From the NCBI GenBank assembly GCA_050741915.1, contig JBOGEX010000060.1, forward strand, positions 1 to 9,449: a DNA stretch of 9,449 bases. Reading direction: 5' to 3'. A program made the translations under genes and the position numbers. Source of the stretch: JACCTH01 sp050741915 (GTDB lineage Bacteria; Actinomycetota; Acidimicrobiia; Spongiisociales; ZC4RG35). The notes beneath the pieces are model-generated. The model did not search any database. It was not told the DNA's origin and was given only the letters and a program-made list of their open reading frames with translations. Shown piece after piece: positions 1-6,524 of the stretch (position 1 is the first letter of the stretch; every line of letters starts with the position of its first letter).

Positions 1-177
1 GGTCGGGCAGCTACTACCAGGCCTTGATCCTCAACGGGATCGGGGGCACGGTCGCCGCCGACCCCGACTTCCGCACCACCACCCAGCTTCTCACCACCCC
101 ACCCGACTACAGCCAGTGGCAGGACACCCCCGGCAACGTCTGGACCATCAACGGCAGCAGTTGGAGCTATGCCAGCG
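1..177 (+). repeat. Direct repeat copy 1 (jelly-roll module tail)
   Basis: This copy matches 1258-1434 without gaps at an offset of 1257 bp, which is exactly 419 codons. At protein level 52 of 59 residues agree, including YYQALIL, AADPDFRTT and WQDTPGNVWTING. The copy begins at the window edge, so the whole repeat unit is probably longer and extends upstream. Confidence 0.9.
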
Positions 178-1439
178 GGGGTGGAGGCGCCAACAACCCG
201 CCGGTGGCCACGATCGAAGCCCCGACCGCATCCGAGACCTGGTTCGTTGGCAAGCAAATCAACTTCTCCGGTGGGGCCACGGATGTCGAGGACGGCCCCC
301 TTCCTGCATCGTCCCTCCAATGGACCCTGACCCTGCATCACTGCAGCGTTCCTACTGACTGCCACCAGCACCCCCTTCAGAGCTTTGCCGGTGTGGCCTC
401 GGGATCTTTCGCCGCCCCCGACCATGAATATCCGTCGTTTCTCACCCTGGATTTGTCGGCAACCGATTCGGGGGGCCTCACTGGCACCGACACTGTTCAG
501 CTCGACCCCGACACAGTCGATCTGACCTTTGAAACGGTGCCTGCGGGCCTCCAGCTTTCTGTGGGTTCTCTCACTCAGGCGGCATCGTTTGTCCGGACAG
601 TGATCGTGGGGTCCCTAAATTCCATCAGCGCCCCCTCGCCCCAGTCTCTCTCAGGCACTACTTACACATGGGTGAGCTGGTCCGACGGAGGCTCGATCTC
701 TCACAACATCACCGCCCCGGCCACGGCCACTACTTATACGGCCACGTTCTCTGCCTCCGGCGGCACTGGCGACGGACATGTGGTCTTGCCCGGGGTGGCG
801 GGGAACTACATCACCGCCCCCGATCATTCCCGCCTCGACATCGTGAGCGATCTCGACATCCGAGCCGATGTGGCCCTCGGCGATTGGCAGAGCAGCTGGG
901 GGAAGTTCGTCACCAAGCTGGGCGGGGCCTATGAGTTCTTGCTCAACGGCTCCAGCGGCCACCTCCGTCTGGCCTGGCGCAACTCGGCCAACACCCTCTT
1001 CTTCCCCAACTCGACGGTTCCCCTCCCGGTGGCAGACGGAGCCCGCCTCCAGATCCGGGCCACCCTCGATGTCGATAACGGCGCCGGGGGCCATACCGTC
1101 AACTTCTATTACCGCACCGACACCACCTTGGATCTGGCCGACAATGGGGGCTGGACTTTGCTCGGCAGCCCCATCGTCATCTCCGGCACCACCAACGTCA
1201 AAGCCGACAACTCCCGGGTGGTGCTGGGATCCAACCTGGCCGGCACCGCCGGCTTCTGGTCGGGGGAGTACTACCAGGCCTTGATCCTCGCAGGGATCGG
1301 AGGCACTACGGCCGCCGACCCCGACTTCCGGACTACCGCCCAGCTTCTCACCACCCCTCCCGACTACACCCAATGGCAGGACACCCCCGGCAACGTCTGG
1401 ACCATCAATGGCAGCGCCTGGAGCTATGTCAGCGGATGA
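1..1439 (+). CDS. Modular extracellular protein, 3' end (LamG-like / PKD-like modules)
   Basis: The reading frame is already open at position 3 and ends at TGA 1437-1439, so the start lies outside the window. A TTG at 24 lies inside a repeated module and is not the real start. Module order: the tail of a jelly-roll module (1-177); a Gly-rich linker; a PKD/Ig-like segment (about 198-760) with the motifs PPVATI, WTLTLHHC, DHEYPSFL and WVSWSDGG; a second linker (SGGTGDG); and a LamG/concanavalin-like module (about 771-1436). The HHC-to-DHEYPS block is a segment I know from actinobacterial secreted sugar-dehydrogenase-like and PKD-domain proteins. The protein is rich in Thr, Ser, Gly and Asp and has no membrane segment or sorting signal at its end, which suggests a secreted protein that binds carbohydrate or surface material. 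The N-terminal catalytic part, if any, is not visible. The next gene converges with a 6 bp gap. Confidence 0.85.
   Translation, partial: SGSYYQALILNGIGGTVAADPDFRTTTQLLTTPPDYSQWQDTPGNVWTINGSSWSYASGGGGANNPPVATIEAPTASETWFVGKQINFSGGATDVEDGPLPASSLQWTLTLHHCSVPTDCHQHPLQSFAGVASGSFAAPDHEYPSFLTLDLSATDSGGLTGTDTVQLDPDTVDLTFETVPAGLQLSVGSLTQAASFVRTVIVGSLNSISAPSPQSLSGTTYTWVSWSDGGSISHNITAPATATTYTATFSASGGTGDGHVVLPGVAGNYITAPDHSRLDIVSDLDIRADVALGDWQSSWGKFVTKLGGAYEFLLNGSSGHLRLAWRNSANTLFFPNSTVPLPVADGARLQIRATLDVDNGAGGHTVNFYYRTDTTLDLADNGGWTLLGSPIVISGTTNVKADNSRVVLGSNLAGTAGFWSGEYYQALILAGIGGTTAADPDFRTTAQLLTTPPDYTQWQDTPGNVWTINGSAWSYVSG
1258..1434 (+). repeat. Direct repeat copy 2 (jelly-roll module tail)
   Basis: This is the second copy of the 177 bp tail, in frame with copy 1. 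The gene stops one codon after the copy ends. Copy 1 continues instead through a Gly-rich linker into the PKD-like segment, so the duplication follows module borders. Confidence 0.9.
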
Positions 1440-1445
1440 CCCACG

Positions 1446-2654
1446 TCATTCGGGCGGCTCAGCTCGAATTCCGACGGCGAGGTTATAGGCGGCGAGCAGG
1501 CTCTCGGCGTAGGACGGTGTAGGCCGAAAAGACGTTATTGCAATCGGAGGCGGGTCGCCCAGGTAGCGATCGACCGCTTGGCCAAGTCTGCGGGCAGTGG
1601 CATCCGGCGAGCCGATGGGGATGGCGGTTCCCGGGCTGGCCGGCCATCGCTTCAGCAACTCGGGCGGCCCCCCACGGTCGAGGCAGACCACAGGGGTGCC
1701 GAGGGACAGAGCCTCGCCAACGGCGACCGGGCTCTCGTCGTGCATCGCCGGGTGTAGCAACACACCGGCGCTGGCAACACGGGCGAGCACTTCGTCTCGA
1801 GGCAACGAACCTTCGAACCGCACCCGCTCGGTCAGGCCCATGCGGGCCGCAGAGGCACGGAACCGGTCAACCCCACTGCCATCACCTAAAAAGACCAGCA
1901 TGGCACCAGGCTGACGTACGTGTTTCAGCGCGGCCAAAGCCAGCCGACCACCTTTCCAAGGTAGGAGGCGACCGACCACCAGTATCTGCTTGTTACGGTG
2001 GGAGGCCACCTCACGAGGCTCCGTTAGAAGGGCGGTGCTGTTAGGGAGGAGCGTAATCTTGGAGCTGTCTCCACCGAGACCCGCGGTTTCTTCGTTCTGG
2101 ACCAGGACGACCCTGGCGTTCCGCCAAGCTGCCCGATACCAAGGACGTTGCCTCATCAATGCCCGCGCTGTGGCCCGTAGCATCTCCTGTCCCATGCCTC
2201 GGATGCCGAGAATGGTCAATAATCGAAGCGGAGGCAGGACGCCTCCGCCGATGGGCCCCCACACCAACGGCAGACTCATGGACCCCACCCCCGCTCGGGC
2301 CCAATCGGACGCAAACGTAACGTGATGGACCAGGTCGAATTGAATGTCGCTCGCCAGCGCCGCCCCCACACGTGCCGCCTCGAGCTGCCAGCGGTCGTAA
2401 TACCACTGGAGCCCGAGACCCCCAAACCTCTTTTTGAACCAGAGGGCCCCAGGCGAAAGATCGATGCCCAAAACCGTGACCCGATCGGGAGCGGGATGGC
2501 CGCGCAGGTATTCGAGTATTGGCTCCCGGTTTTTCCTTCGGGTGATAACCCATACCTCATGCTTCTCGGCCGCGGCAAGTAAGGTGGCGAATCCGACGCC
2601 TGGCTCCGAGCCAGCATTGGGAGTGCAGGCATAGGCCGACAGCAGGACCTTCAT
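1446..2654 (-). CDS. GT4-type glycosyltransferase (GT-B fold), 402 aa
   Basis: This is a retaining-type glycosyltransferase expected to move a sugar from an activated donor onto a growing lipid-linked or surface glycan at the inner membrane face. The N-terminus (MKVLLSAYACTPNAGSEPG, residues 1-19) and the WGPIGGG motif (132-138) are typical of a GT4 subgroup in polysaccharide loci. The C-terminal nucleotide-sugar half has VVGRLLPWKGG (226-236), FLGDGSG (255-261) and the acidic loop HDESPVAVGEALSLGTPVV (305-323). E307 and E314 are only seven apart; the usual E-x7-E spacing is met only if D306 replaces the first Glu. The frame is open further upstream, but ATG 2654 is chosen because homology begins there and it overlaps the previous gene's stop as ATGA (2651-2654), implying translational coupling. 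Donor and acceptor are unknown. Confidence 0.88.
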   Translation of the reverse strand: MKVLLSAYACTPNAGSEPGVGFATLLAAAEKHEVWVITRRKNREPILEYLRGHPAPDRVTVLGIDLSPGALWFKKRFGGLGLQWYYDRWQLEAARVGAALASDIQFDLVHHVTFASDWARAGVGSMSLPLVWGPIGGGVLPPLRLLTILGIRGMGQEMLRATARALMRQRPWYRAAWRNARVVLVQNEETAGLGGDSSKITLLPNSTALLTEPREVASHRNKQILVVGRLLPWKGGRLALAALKHVRQPGAMLVFLGDGSGVDRFRASAARMGLTERVRFEGSLPRDEVLARVASAGVLLHPAMHDESPVAVGEALSLGTPVVCLDRGGPPELLKRWPASPGTAIPIGSPDATARRLGQAVDRYLGDPPPIAITSFRPTPSYAESLLAAYNLAVGIRAEPPE

Positions 2655-3595
2655 CGCTTGGCCCTGGTGACAAAGGCCTCCACGATGGCAGAAGCCATCT
2701 CGTCCAGGCCTCCCTCGCCTCCGGTCTGAATCGTCAAATCGGCTGGTGGCCAACTCGCCTGCCTCGCCCAACTCACAAACAAACCCGCGCGCAGCCGCAC
2801 AGGTGCGACCTGTCGCAGCCACCAGAAGACGCCCAGGCCACCAGCGACACGTCGACCACGCCCGGTCCTTACGAGCCAGCGGGAGAAACGCCTTTCCAGC
2901 AGGCCGGCTCCGACCTCAGCTGCCGCCTCTGGGCCTACCAATTCTGCCCATAGACCCACCGGCCTTCGAACCCGGCCGAACCAGCGCCAAACGGTGCCGA
3001 CCACCCGGCTCGGTCTGACCGATTTAACCGAGGCCGACCCTCGAATCAGATGAATCATCTCGAAAGCGGCAGACCGGGAGAAGAGTTGACGAGCTCGATA
3101 GACGGCTTCGTCGGCGGACGTCAGCGAGGTCAATCCAACCAACCCCTCCTGAACACGATCGCGTTGGCTCTTGCAGGCGCCCTTTCGGGTCAGGTAGAGC
3201 TGCTGGTCGATCGGATCCGGCACAGGAAAGCGGACACCGGAGATAGCTCTTCGAAGAACCTCCTCGGTTCGCACCCCGTATCGCCCTCTCCCCATAGGAT
3301 CGAAGAGAAAGTCGATCTGGGCGCCTTCATCGCCATTGGTGGTGGTGATAAAAGCAGTGGCGGTCCTCCCCAAGTCGTAGGGCCATAACACCGCCACTCT
3401 GAGTCCGTCCGCCCTGAGTGTTTCTCGAACTAGATCGAGCGCCGCCGGTGCCGGCATTGCGGCGACGAGGTCGAGATCCGAGTTGAGATCCGAGGTCCCT
3501 ACCAACGGCTCCTTGTGGAGCACGACAAACCGAATCTCGGCTGAGCGCAAAGCCTCAAGGACGCGGAGAGGGATCGTTGGATCGGTGATAGGCAT
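2651..3595 (-). CDS. Nucleotidyltransferase-fold protein with degenerate kinase-like C-terminal half, 314 aa
   Basis: Residues about 10-130 look like a minimal nucleotidyltransferase domain: VGTSDLNSDLDLV (32-44) fits the hGS-x-DhD signature, with D40 and D42 as metal ligands, and IDFLFD (94-99) supplies the third acidic residue (D95). Residues about 211-235 (RPVGLWAELVGPEAAAEVG) line up with the start of thymidylate-kinase-like domains, where GPDGAGKST would be expected; here the P-loop Gly, Lys and Ser/Thr are gone. The end (PPADLTIQTGG...LDEMASAIVEAF, about 284-308) resembles the usual C-terminus of such kinases, but the middle is shortened. NTase-kinase fusions of this kind occur in polysaccharide loci with unclear function. 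ATG 3595 has AGGTGA (3603-3608) seven bases upstream. It is first in a two-gene operon with the glycosyltransferase. The NTase fold is likely, the kinase relic is inference, and the reaction is unknown. Confidence 0.75.
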   Translation of the reverse strand: MPITDPTIPLRVLEALRSAEIRFVVLHKEPLVGTSDLNSDLDLVAAMPAPAALDLVRETLRADGLRVAVLWPYDLGRTATAFITTTNGDEGAQIDFLFDPMGRGRYGVRTEEVLRRAISGVRFPVPDPIDQQLYLTRKGACKSQRDRVQEGLVGLTSLTSADEAVYRARQLFSRSAAFEMIHLIRGSASVKSVRPSRVVGTVWRWFGRVRRPVGLWAELVGPEAAAEVGAGLLERRFSRWLVRTGRGRRVAGGLGVFWWLRQVAPVRLRAGLFVSWARQASWPPADLTIQTGGEGGLDEMASAIVEAFVTRAKR

Positions 3596-3651
3596 TGGAG
3601 GGTCACCTGATACGGTGGCGCGCCGTTGCCTGGGTGCTCAGCTGACTTAGA
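3596..3651. promoter_or_regulatory. Divergent intergenic region
   Basis: Fifty-six bases separate the divergent NTase-like gene (-) and the flippase-like gene (+), so both promoters must lie here or inside the opposing genes. I see no convincing -10/-35 pair. An 8-bp palindrome GGCGCGCC lies at 3617-3624, but it could be chance in GC-rich DNA. The plus-strand gene has no Shine-Dalgarno before its GTG. Confidence 0.4.
3603..3608 (-). promoter_or_regulatory. Shine-Dalgarno for the NTase-like gene
   Basis: AGGTGA on the minus strand sits seven bases before ATG 3595, a good match to the ribosome binding consensus. It supports this start and this gene as the first of the minus-strand operon. Confidence 0.65.
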
Positions 3652-5091
3652 GTGAAGGCTAATCGTCACAGCAAAGTCGGTGTCTGCGAGGTCTCACCTG
3701 ATCAGCGATTAGCGAGTCCACCACCGGCAGCCTTAAGCGGAGGGACCGATATCGTCAGATTCCGAGGGCGTATCGCCCCTGCTCTCAACCGCCTGAGGCG
3801 AGGAGTCGCTTGGGCCAGCCCGGGCCAGCTCGACGCTGGCTTCTCCTCCTTGGCCACCTTCGCGGCCGGGATATACGCGGTGCGAGAGCTCAGCACGGAG
3901 GGCCTGGCGGGTTACGCCCTGCTCTTCTCGGCCTTCACGGTCATGAGCCAGATCCCGGCCGAGCTCGTCTTCAATCCTTCCCAGATCCTGGCGGTCGACC
4001 TTCCTGTCAACCAGAGGCTGGGGATGCTCGCACACTCTGCCCCTAGAGGAGCCCTCCTCGCCACTCTTAGCGCGCTGGGAGTTCCGCTAGGAGTACTCGC
4101 GCTCACCTCCCAGGTCGCGCTAGCCGAGCTCATCGCTCTTTCTGTCTCCGCCAGTCTCTTGGTTGTGGTGTCGCCGCTCCAGGATCACATGCGGGCGATG
4201 CTGCATATGGCAGAAAAATCCTGGGCGGCGGCCGCCGCATCGGCGGTCCACTTTGGCACAACCTTGTCAGCAGTCGTGGTCTTGTCTCTGGTTGCCCCGG
4301 TTTGGGCACCGTTTGGTGCGCTCTTCTGCGGCAACAGCCTTTCCCTCGTCGTCGCAGGTGTGTGGATCCGCAGCCGCCGGGTTCCTGCTCCGGCCAAGCC
4401 AACCTTTCGCGAGCTCAGGTGGCTAGGGGGATGGCTGCTGTTGACCGGTTTGAGCAAGACCGGGCTGAGGTACGCGATTAGCGCCTTTCTCAACGTAGTG
4501 GCGGGGTTGGCCGCCCTCGGGTATGTCGAGGGTGCGAGAGTCGTCTCGCAGCCGATCAATGTCCTCTCTCAAGGATTAATGGCTCAAGTGGGACCACAGA
4601 TCACTCGTGCAGCGTCAACGAGGGATCAGAGAATGGCACGTTATTGGGGCCGGCGGTTCGCATTGATCCTGGCTCTCGGCGTTGTTCCCTACGCTGCGCT
4701 CACCGCTTGGCCCTGGACGATCAATCCGTTAGCGCAGATAGCACCCCGGGCATACATCGTGCCGGGCTTAACCGCGGCAACCCTGGCGGCGGTTGTGCTT
4801 TCGACTTTGGTGCGCCCACTCCGGATGCAGTTACTGGGCGCCCGCCGCCAGCGAGTCGTCGCCAGGGCAACGGTCGGTACCGGGTTCCTGGAGCTGGCGC
4901 TTATCAGCGTCGGAGTGGTCGTCGGCGCCTATGCCGCCCCGCTGGCCGCGGGGCTCGCCGTATTGGTGACGATGGGCTTGTTCCACCGGCACCTCAACAC
5001 CGTCTACCGAAGCGCTGCTGCAATTACCCCCCAACTTGTCGGGGAAAGAACGATGGTCACTTACCCGAAAAATCGAGACGGACCACCCTGA
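3652..5091 (+). CDS. Polytopic membrane protein, oligosaccharide flippase-like (MOP superfamily), 479 aa
   Basis: After a roughly 55-residue basic, cytoplasmic N-terminus there are about twelve hydrophobic segments (near residues 60-78, 84-106, 133-151, 157-175, 192-217, 219-238, 257-280, 282-298, 336-355, 368-387, 409-428, 429-446). Length and helix spacing fit Wzx/MATE-type polysaccharide exporters, which flip lipid-linked oligosaccharides across the inner membrane. I do not recognise a diagnostic short motif, so another polytopic transporter remains possible. The start is GTG 3652, the first possible start after an in-frame TGA at 3643-3645; the next in-frame candidates fall inside the first helix. 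No Shine-Dalgarno precedes it, so it may be leaderless. It diverges from the NTase/glycosyltransferase operon, consistent with a shared glycan-assembly role. It ends facing a decayed minus-strand region. Confidence 0.75.
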   Translation: MKANRHSKVGVCEVSPDQRLASPPPAALSGGTDIVRFRGRIAPALNRLRRGVAWASPGQLDAGFSSLATFAAGIYAVRELSTEGLAGYALLFSAFTVMSQIPAELVFNPSQILAVDLPVNQRLGMLAHSAPRGALLATLSALGVPLGVLALTSQVALAELIALSVSASLLVVVSPLQDHMRAMLHMAEKSWAAAAASAVHFGTTLSAVVVLSLVAPVWAPFGALFCGNSLSLVVAGVWIRSRRVPAPAKPTFRELRWLGGWLLLTGLSKTGLRYAISAFLNVVAGLAALGYVEGARVVSQPINVLSQGLMAQVGPQITRAASTRDQRMARYWGRRFALILALGVVPYAALTAWPWTINPLAQIAPRAYIVPGLTAATLAAVVLSTLVRPLRMQLLGARRQRVVARATVGTGFLELALISVGVVVGAYAAPLAAGLAVLVTMGLFHRHLNTVYRSAAAITPQLVGERTMVTYPKNRDGPP

Positions 5092-5285
5092 GAGAGGATT
5101 GCCGTCGCTCGTATAGCCCTCCAATACGCCCGACCAAGAGCAAACCGTTCGAAAGCCTGGGCGGAGGCCAAACTCGTCAAAGCGATCGCCCACATACAGG
5201 GTCAGGCGAACAGTGTCGCCGGGCCGAGGTTGTCCGCGCCAAAGCGGGCCGACTCATTAGGGGATGCTTCCGACAATCACCTCGC
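5092..5285 (-). pseudogene. Possible decayed coding remnant (minus strand)
   Basis: No intact gene fits here. Two minus-strand frames give protein-like stretches that join across a frame change near 5215-5220: SARFGADNLGP, then PGDTVRLTLYVGDRFDEF. Just upstream, stops TAA and TGA interrupt the second frame (near 5249-5256). PGDTxRLTLY resembles a beta-strand motif that I associate with C-terminal domains of some membrane glycosyltransferases, but the match is short. A decayed gene continuing from the one at 5363 is plausible; chance is not excluded. Confidence 0.3.
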
Positions 5286-5363
5286 CTAAGCCTGCCTGGC
5301 AATCCCACCGGCGATCACGATCAACCAGGGACCGTGGCGGCTCACGATCCGAAAATGCCTCAC
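5286..5363 (-). pseudogene. Truncated N-terminus with one hydrophobic segment, 25 codons
   Basis: GTG 5363-5361 overlaps the stop of the preceding small frame as GTGA, the classic arrangement of coupled genes. It encodes a basic start (MRHFRIVSRH) followed by a hydrophobic stretch (GPWLIVIAGGIA), as in a membrane anchor, then stops at TAG 5288-5286. The abrupt end just after the anchor, with protein-like sequence continuing downstream in other frames, suggests a gene broken by frameshifts. The family is not recognised. Confidence 0.35.
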
Positions 5364-5503
5364 AGAAAGGTGAGGTTCTCCACGTCGCCAAACGATCCGA
5401 CATATCGGAGCCTGAAGCGCGCCAGGACAAGAATCATCAGTAGCACGCCGACTCCTGCTGGGAACCACAGCAAACCGTCCGCAATGGTGACTCCTTGGGA
5501 GAC
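5360..5503 (-). pseudogene. 3' remnant of a membrane protein gene, 47 codons plus stop
   Basis: The frame begins directly after the transposase stop at 5506-5504 and ends at TGA 5362-5360. It encodes one strong transmembrane helix (LLWFPAGVGVLLMILVLA) followed by a basic face (RFRLRY) and a short tail ending VENLTFL. There is no ATG or GTG start before the helix. An AAGGAG lies five bases before an ATT codon (5485), a very rare start. A 3' end left after transposon insertion or deletion is the simplest reading. The GTGA junction with the next frame argues it was once a real gene. Confidence 0.45.
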
Positions 5504-6166
5504 TCACGAATTGATGGGATCACGGCCCAGCCGCCGAATCTGAGAGGGCCCGGGCATGGCGGGGTGCCAGTACCACTCGGCGGGGACGAAGCTGCGTCGG
5601 TGACGCTCTCTTGGCCTTCGGAGCAGATCACCACCTCTTCCCAAGAGACCCGCACGCAAAGGCCTCGGCCACTCCAGGCGGCGGAGGGACCTCTGAAATG
5701 CCACCTCAGCCGCCCAGCGGTCGTGCTGTTCTTGGAGGTCGGCCAAGGAGCCAAAGCTCCGCCGCGGCAAGAAGGAGGTCTCTCGGTGTCCGATGGTGCG
5801 CTCCACCTGCCCCTTCGATTCGGGCCGGCGGGGAGCGAGGATGACCGGCCGGATCCGAAAGGCTCCAAAGAGCGCAGCCACCTCTCGATGCAGCCGGCCA
5901 GGTCGGGAACGGGGGACCACGATCGAGGAGTCCCGATCGACCACCATCGCCTCTGGTCCCCCGTCCAGACGACAAAGGGTGCCCGAGAAGGCCGGGAGGA
6001 AATCGGGCATGGTCTTTGAGAAGGCGAACACGGTGGCGTGGGCCGCCGAGTGAGGAAGGGTGGTGACCAGACCGAACACCCCCCTCGTGGCCCCCTTGCC
6101 AACCGGCGCCCTGATCCCACCCTTCCTCCGCGAGTCCGGAGCGGGCCGAGGGTGGTCGTCAACCAT
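5504..6166 (-). pseudogene. istA: IS21-type transposase (IstA) fragment, broken
   Basis: The frame keeps part of the DDE integrase core: FAFSKTMPDFLPAF (48-60), VVDRDSSIV (75-83, with D77 as a likely catalytic Asp), HREVAALFGAFRIRPVIL (93-110), PESKGQVERTIG (115-126, with E122 as the likely catalytic Glu), then SFLPRRSFGSLADLQEQ (131-147). The helix-turn-helix N-terminus and first catalytic Asp are missing; only 67 bp lie between this frame and the element end. Around 5607-5655 the family-like sequence (VRVSWEEVVICSEGQ) is in another frame, and it returns to the first frame as RHRRSFVPAEWYWHP. So there are at least two frameshifts plus an internal deletion after EVAFQRS. It is non-functional. 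Family assignment is from recognised motifs. Confidence 0.7.
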
Positions 6167-6183
6167 TCAGGTTCCTGGGACCC

Positions 6184-6200
6184 GCGCAGTTTTCGACCGG
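6184..6200 (-). repeat. IS21 subterminal repeat, copy 2
   Basis: The plus strand reads GCGCAGTTTTCGACCGG. It agrees with the copy at 6209-6225 at 14 of 17 positions, in the same orientation, 25 bp apart. Repeated 'GAAAACTG' boxes near the ends are typical transposase binding sites of this IS family. Confidence 0.6.
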
Positions 6201-6208
6201 CCAGAAGT

Positions 6209-6225
6209 GCTCAGTTTTCACCCGG
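6209..6225 (-). repeat. IS21 subterminal repeat, copy 1
   Basis: The plus strand reads GCTCAGTTTTCACCCGG. It lies 8 bp inside the inferred element end at 6233 and is the outer of the two transposase-site-like repeats. Confidence 0.6.
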
Positions 6226-6233
6226 CGTCGACA

Positions 6234-6484
6234 GCCAGAGTGAGGCTGGAGGGCAGCTCGGCGCGATCGGTGATCGCACCAAGCGTCGGGGTTTGGGCAA
6301 TGGAAGCGACGACGATCGGGGCCTTCAGGTGGGCCCGGACAACAGGTCGGGAGGGCGGTTTGAATCAGACGGCCTTACGTGGGTCGGTTGCTGCGAATCT
6401 GCAGAAGGGTTCGCTAGTCACGGCATTTGGGAGCTGGGCGCGAGTCTTCGCCATTCCCAGAGTCGAGCTACCCGCTGCTACTCG
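6234..6484. other. Unassigned stretch between IS end and sulfotransferase promoter
   Basis: I cannot support a gene here. A plus-strand frame stays open through to TGA 6486-6488 but runs in from the IS remnant without a credible start. The minus strand gives protein-like pieces (KAPIVVASIAQTPTLGAITD) interrupted by stops. It may be a remnant of another element or a decayed gene. Confidence 0.35.
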
Positions 6485-6513
6485 CTGATCCATCGCGCCG
6501 CCAAACCTAAAAT
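6485..6513 (+). promoter_or_regulatory. Candidate sigma-70-type promoter for the first sulfotransferase
   Basis: TAAAAT at 6508-6513 matches TATAAT at five of six positions. CTGATC at 6485-6490 is a weak -35, with a 17 bp spacer. The predicted transcript would begin about five bases before ATG 6525, so the mRNA would be nearly leaderless, which fits the lack of a Shine-Dalgarno there. Confidence 0.4.
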
Positions 6514-6524
6514 GTCTCGCCTGC

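Larger units (their letters stand above)
5504..6233 (-). mobile_element. IS21-family element remnant
   Basis: The segment contains a damaged IstA-type transposase and one element end. At the 6233 edge the minus strand reads TGTCGACGCCGGGTGAAAAC, beginning with TG as IS21-family ends do, followed by two subterminal repeats. No istB gene and no convincing opposite end are found, and the N-terminal coding part of istA is absent, so the element is truncated on both sides of its gene and cannot move on its own. Confidence 0.65.

Noticed and set aside
24..26. TTG as the start of the first gene
   Set aside because: It lies inside a module that is repeated at 1258-1434, and the frame is open to the window edge, so the gene begins upstream.
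651..1373. Long minus-strand frame (240 codons) antisense to the modular protein
   Set aside because: Its Gly/Val-rich text mirrors the real plus-strand gene and has no family features; typical shadow of GC-rich coding DNA.
1440..1445. Terminator between the converging first two genes
   Set aside because: Only 6 bp separate the genes and no hairpin with a T-run is visible around them.
2655..2822. Upstream extension of the glycosyltransferase to 458 residues
   Set aside because: The extra 56 residues lie inside the NTase-like gene and are Arg/Gly-rich; the family N-terminus begins at ATG 2654.
3612..3626. GGCGCGCC-centred palindrome as an operator
   Set aside because: Short GC palindromes are frequent by chance in such DNA and no second copy or promoter context supports it.
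5213..5228. TGTCGCCGGGCCGAGG as the other end of the IS
   Set aside because: It resembles the element end at 6233 only over a few bases, lacks the GAAAACTG boxes, and is far from the transposase remnant.
4644..5543. Plus-strand frame of 299 codons overlapping the flippase-like gene
   Set aside because: Its first half is out of frame with a clear membrane protein and the rest is Arg/Pro/Ser-rich text without motifs.
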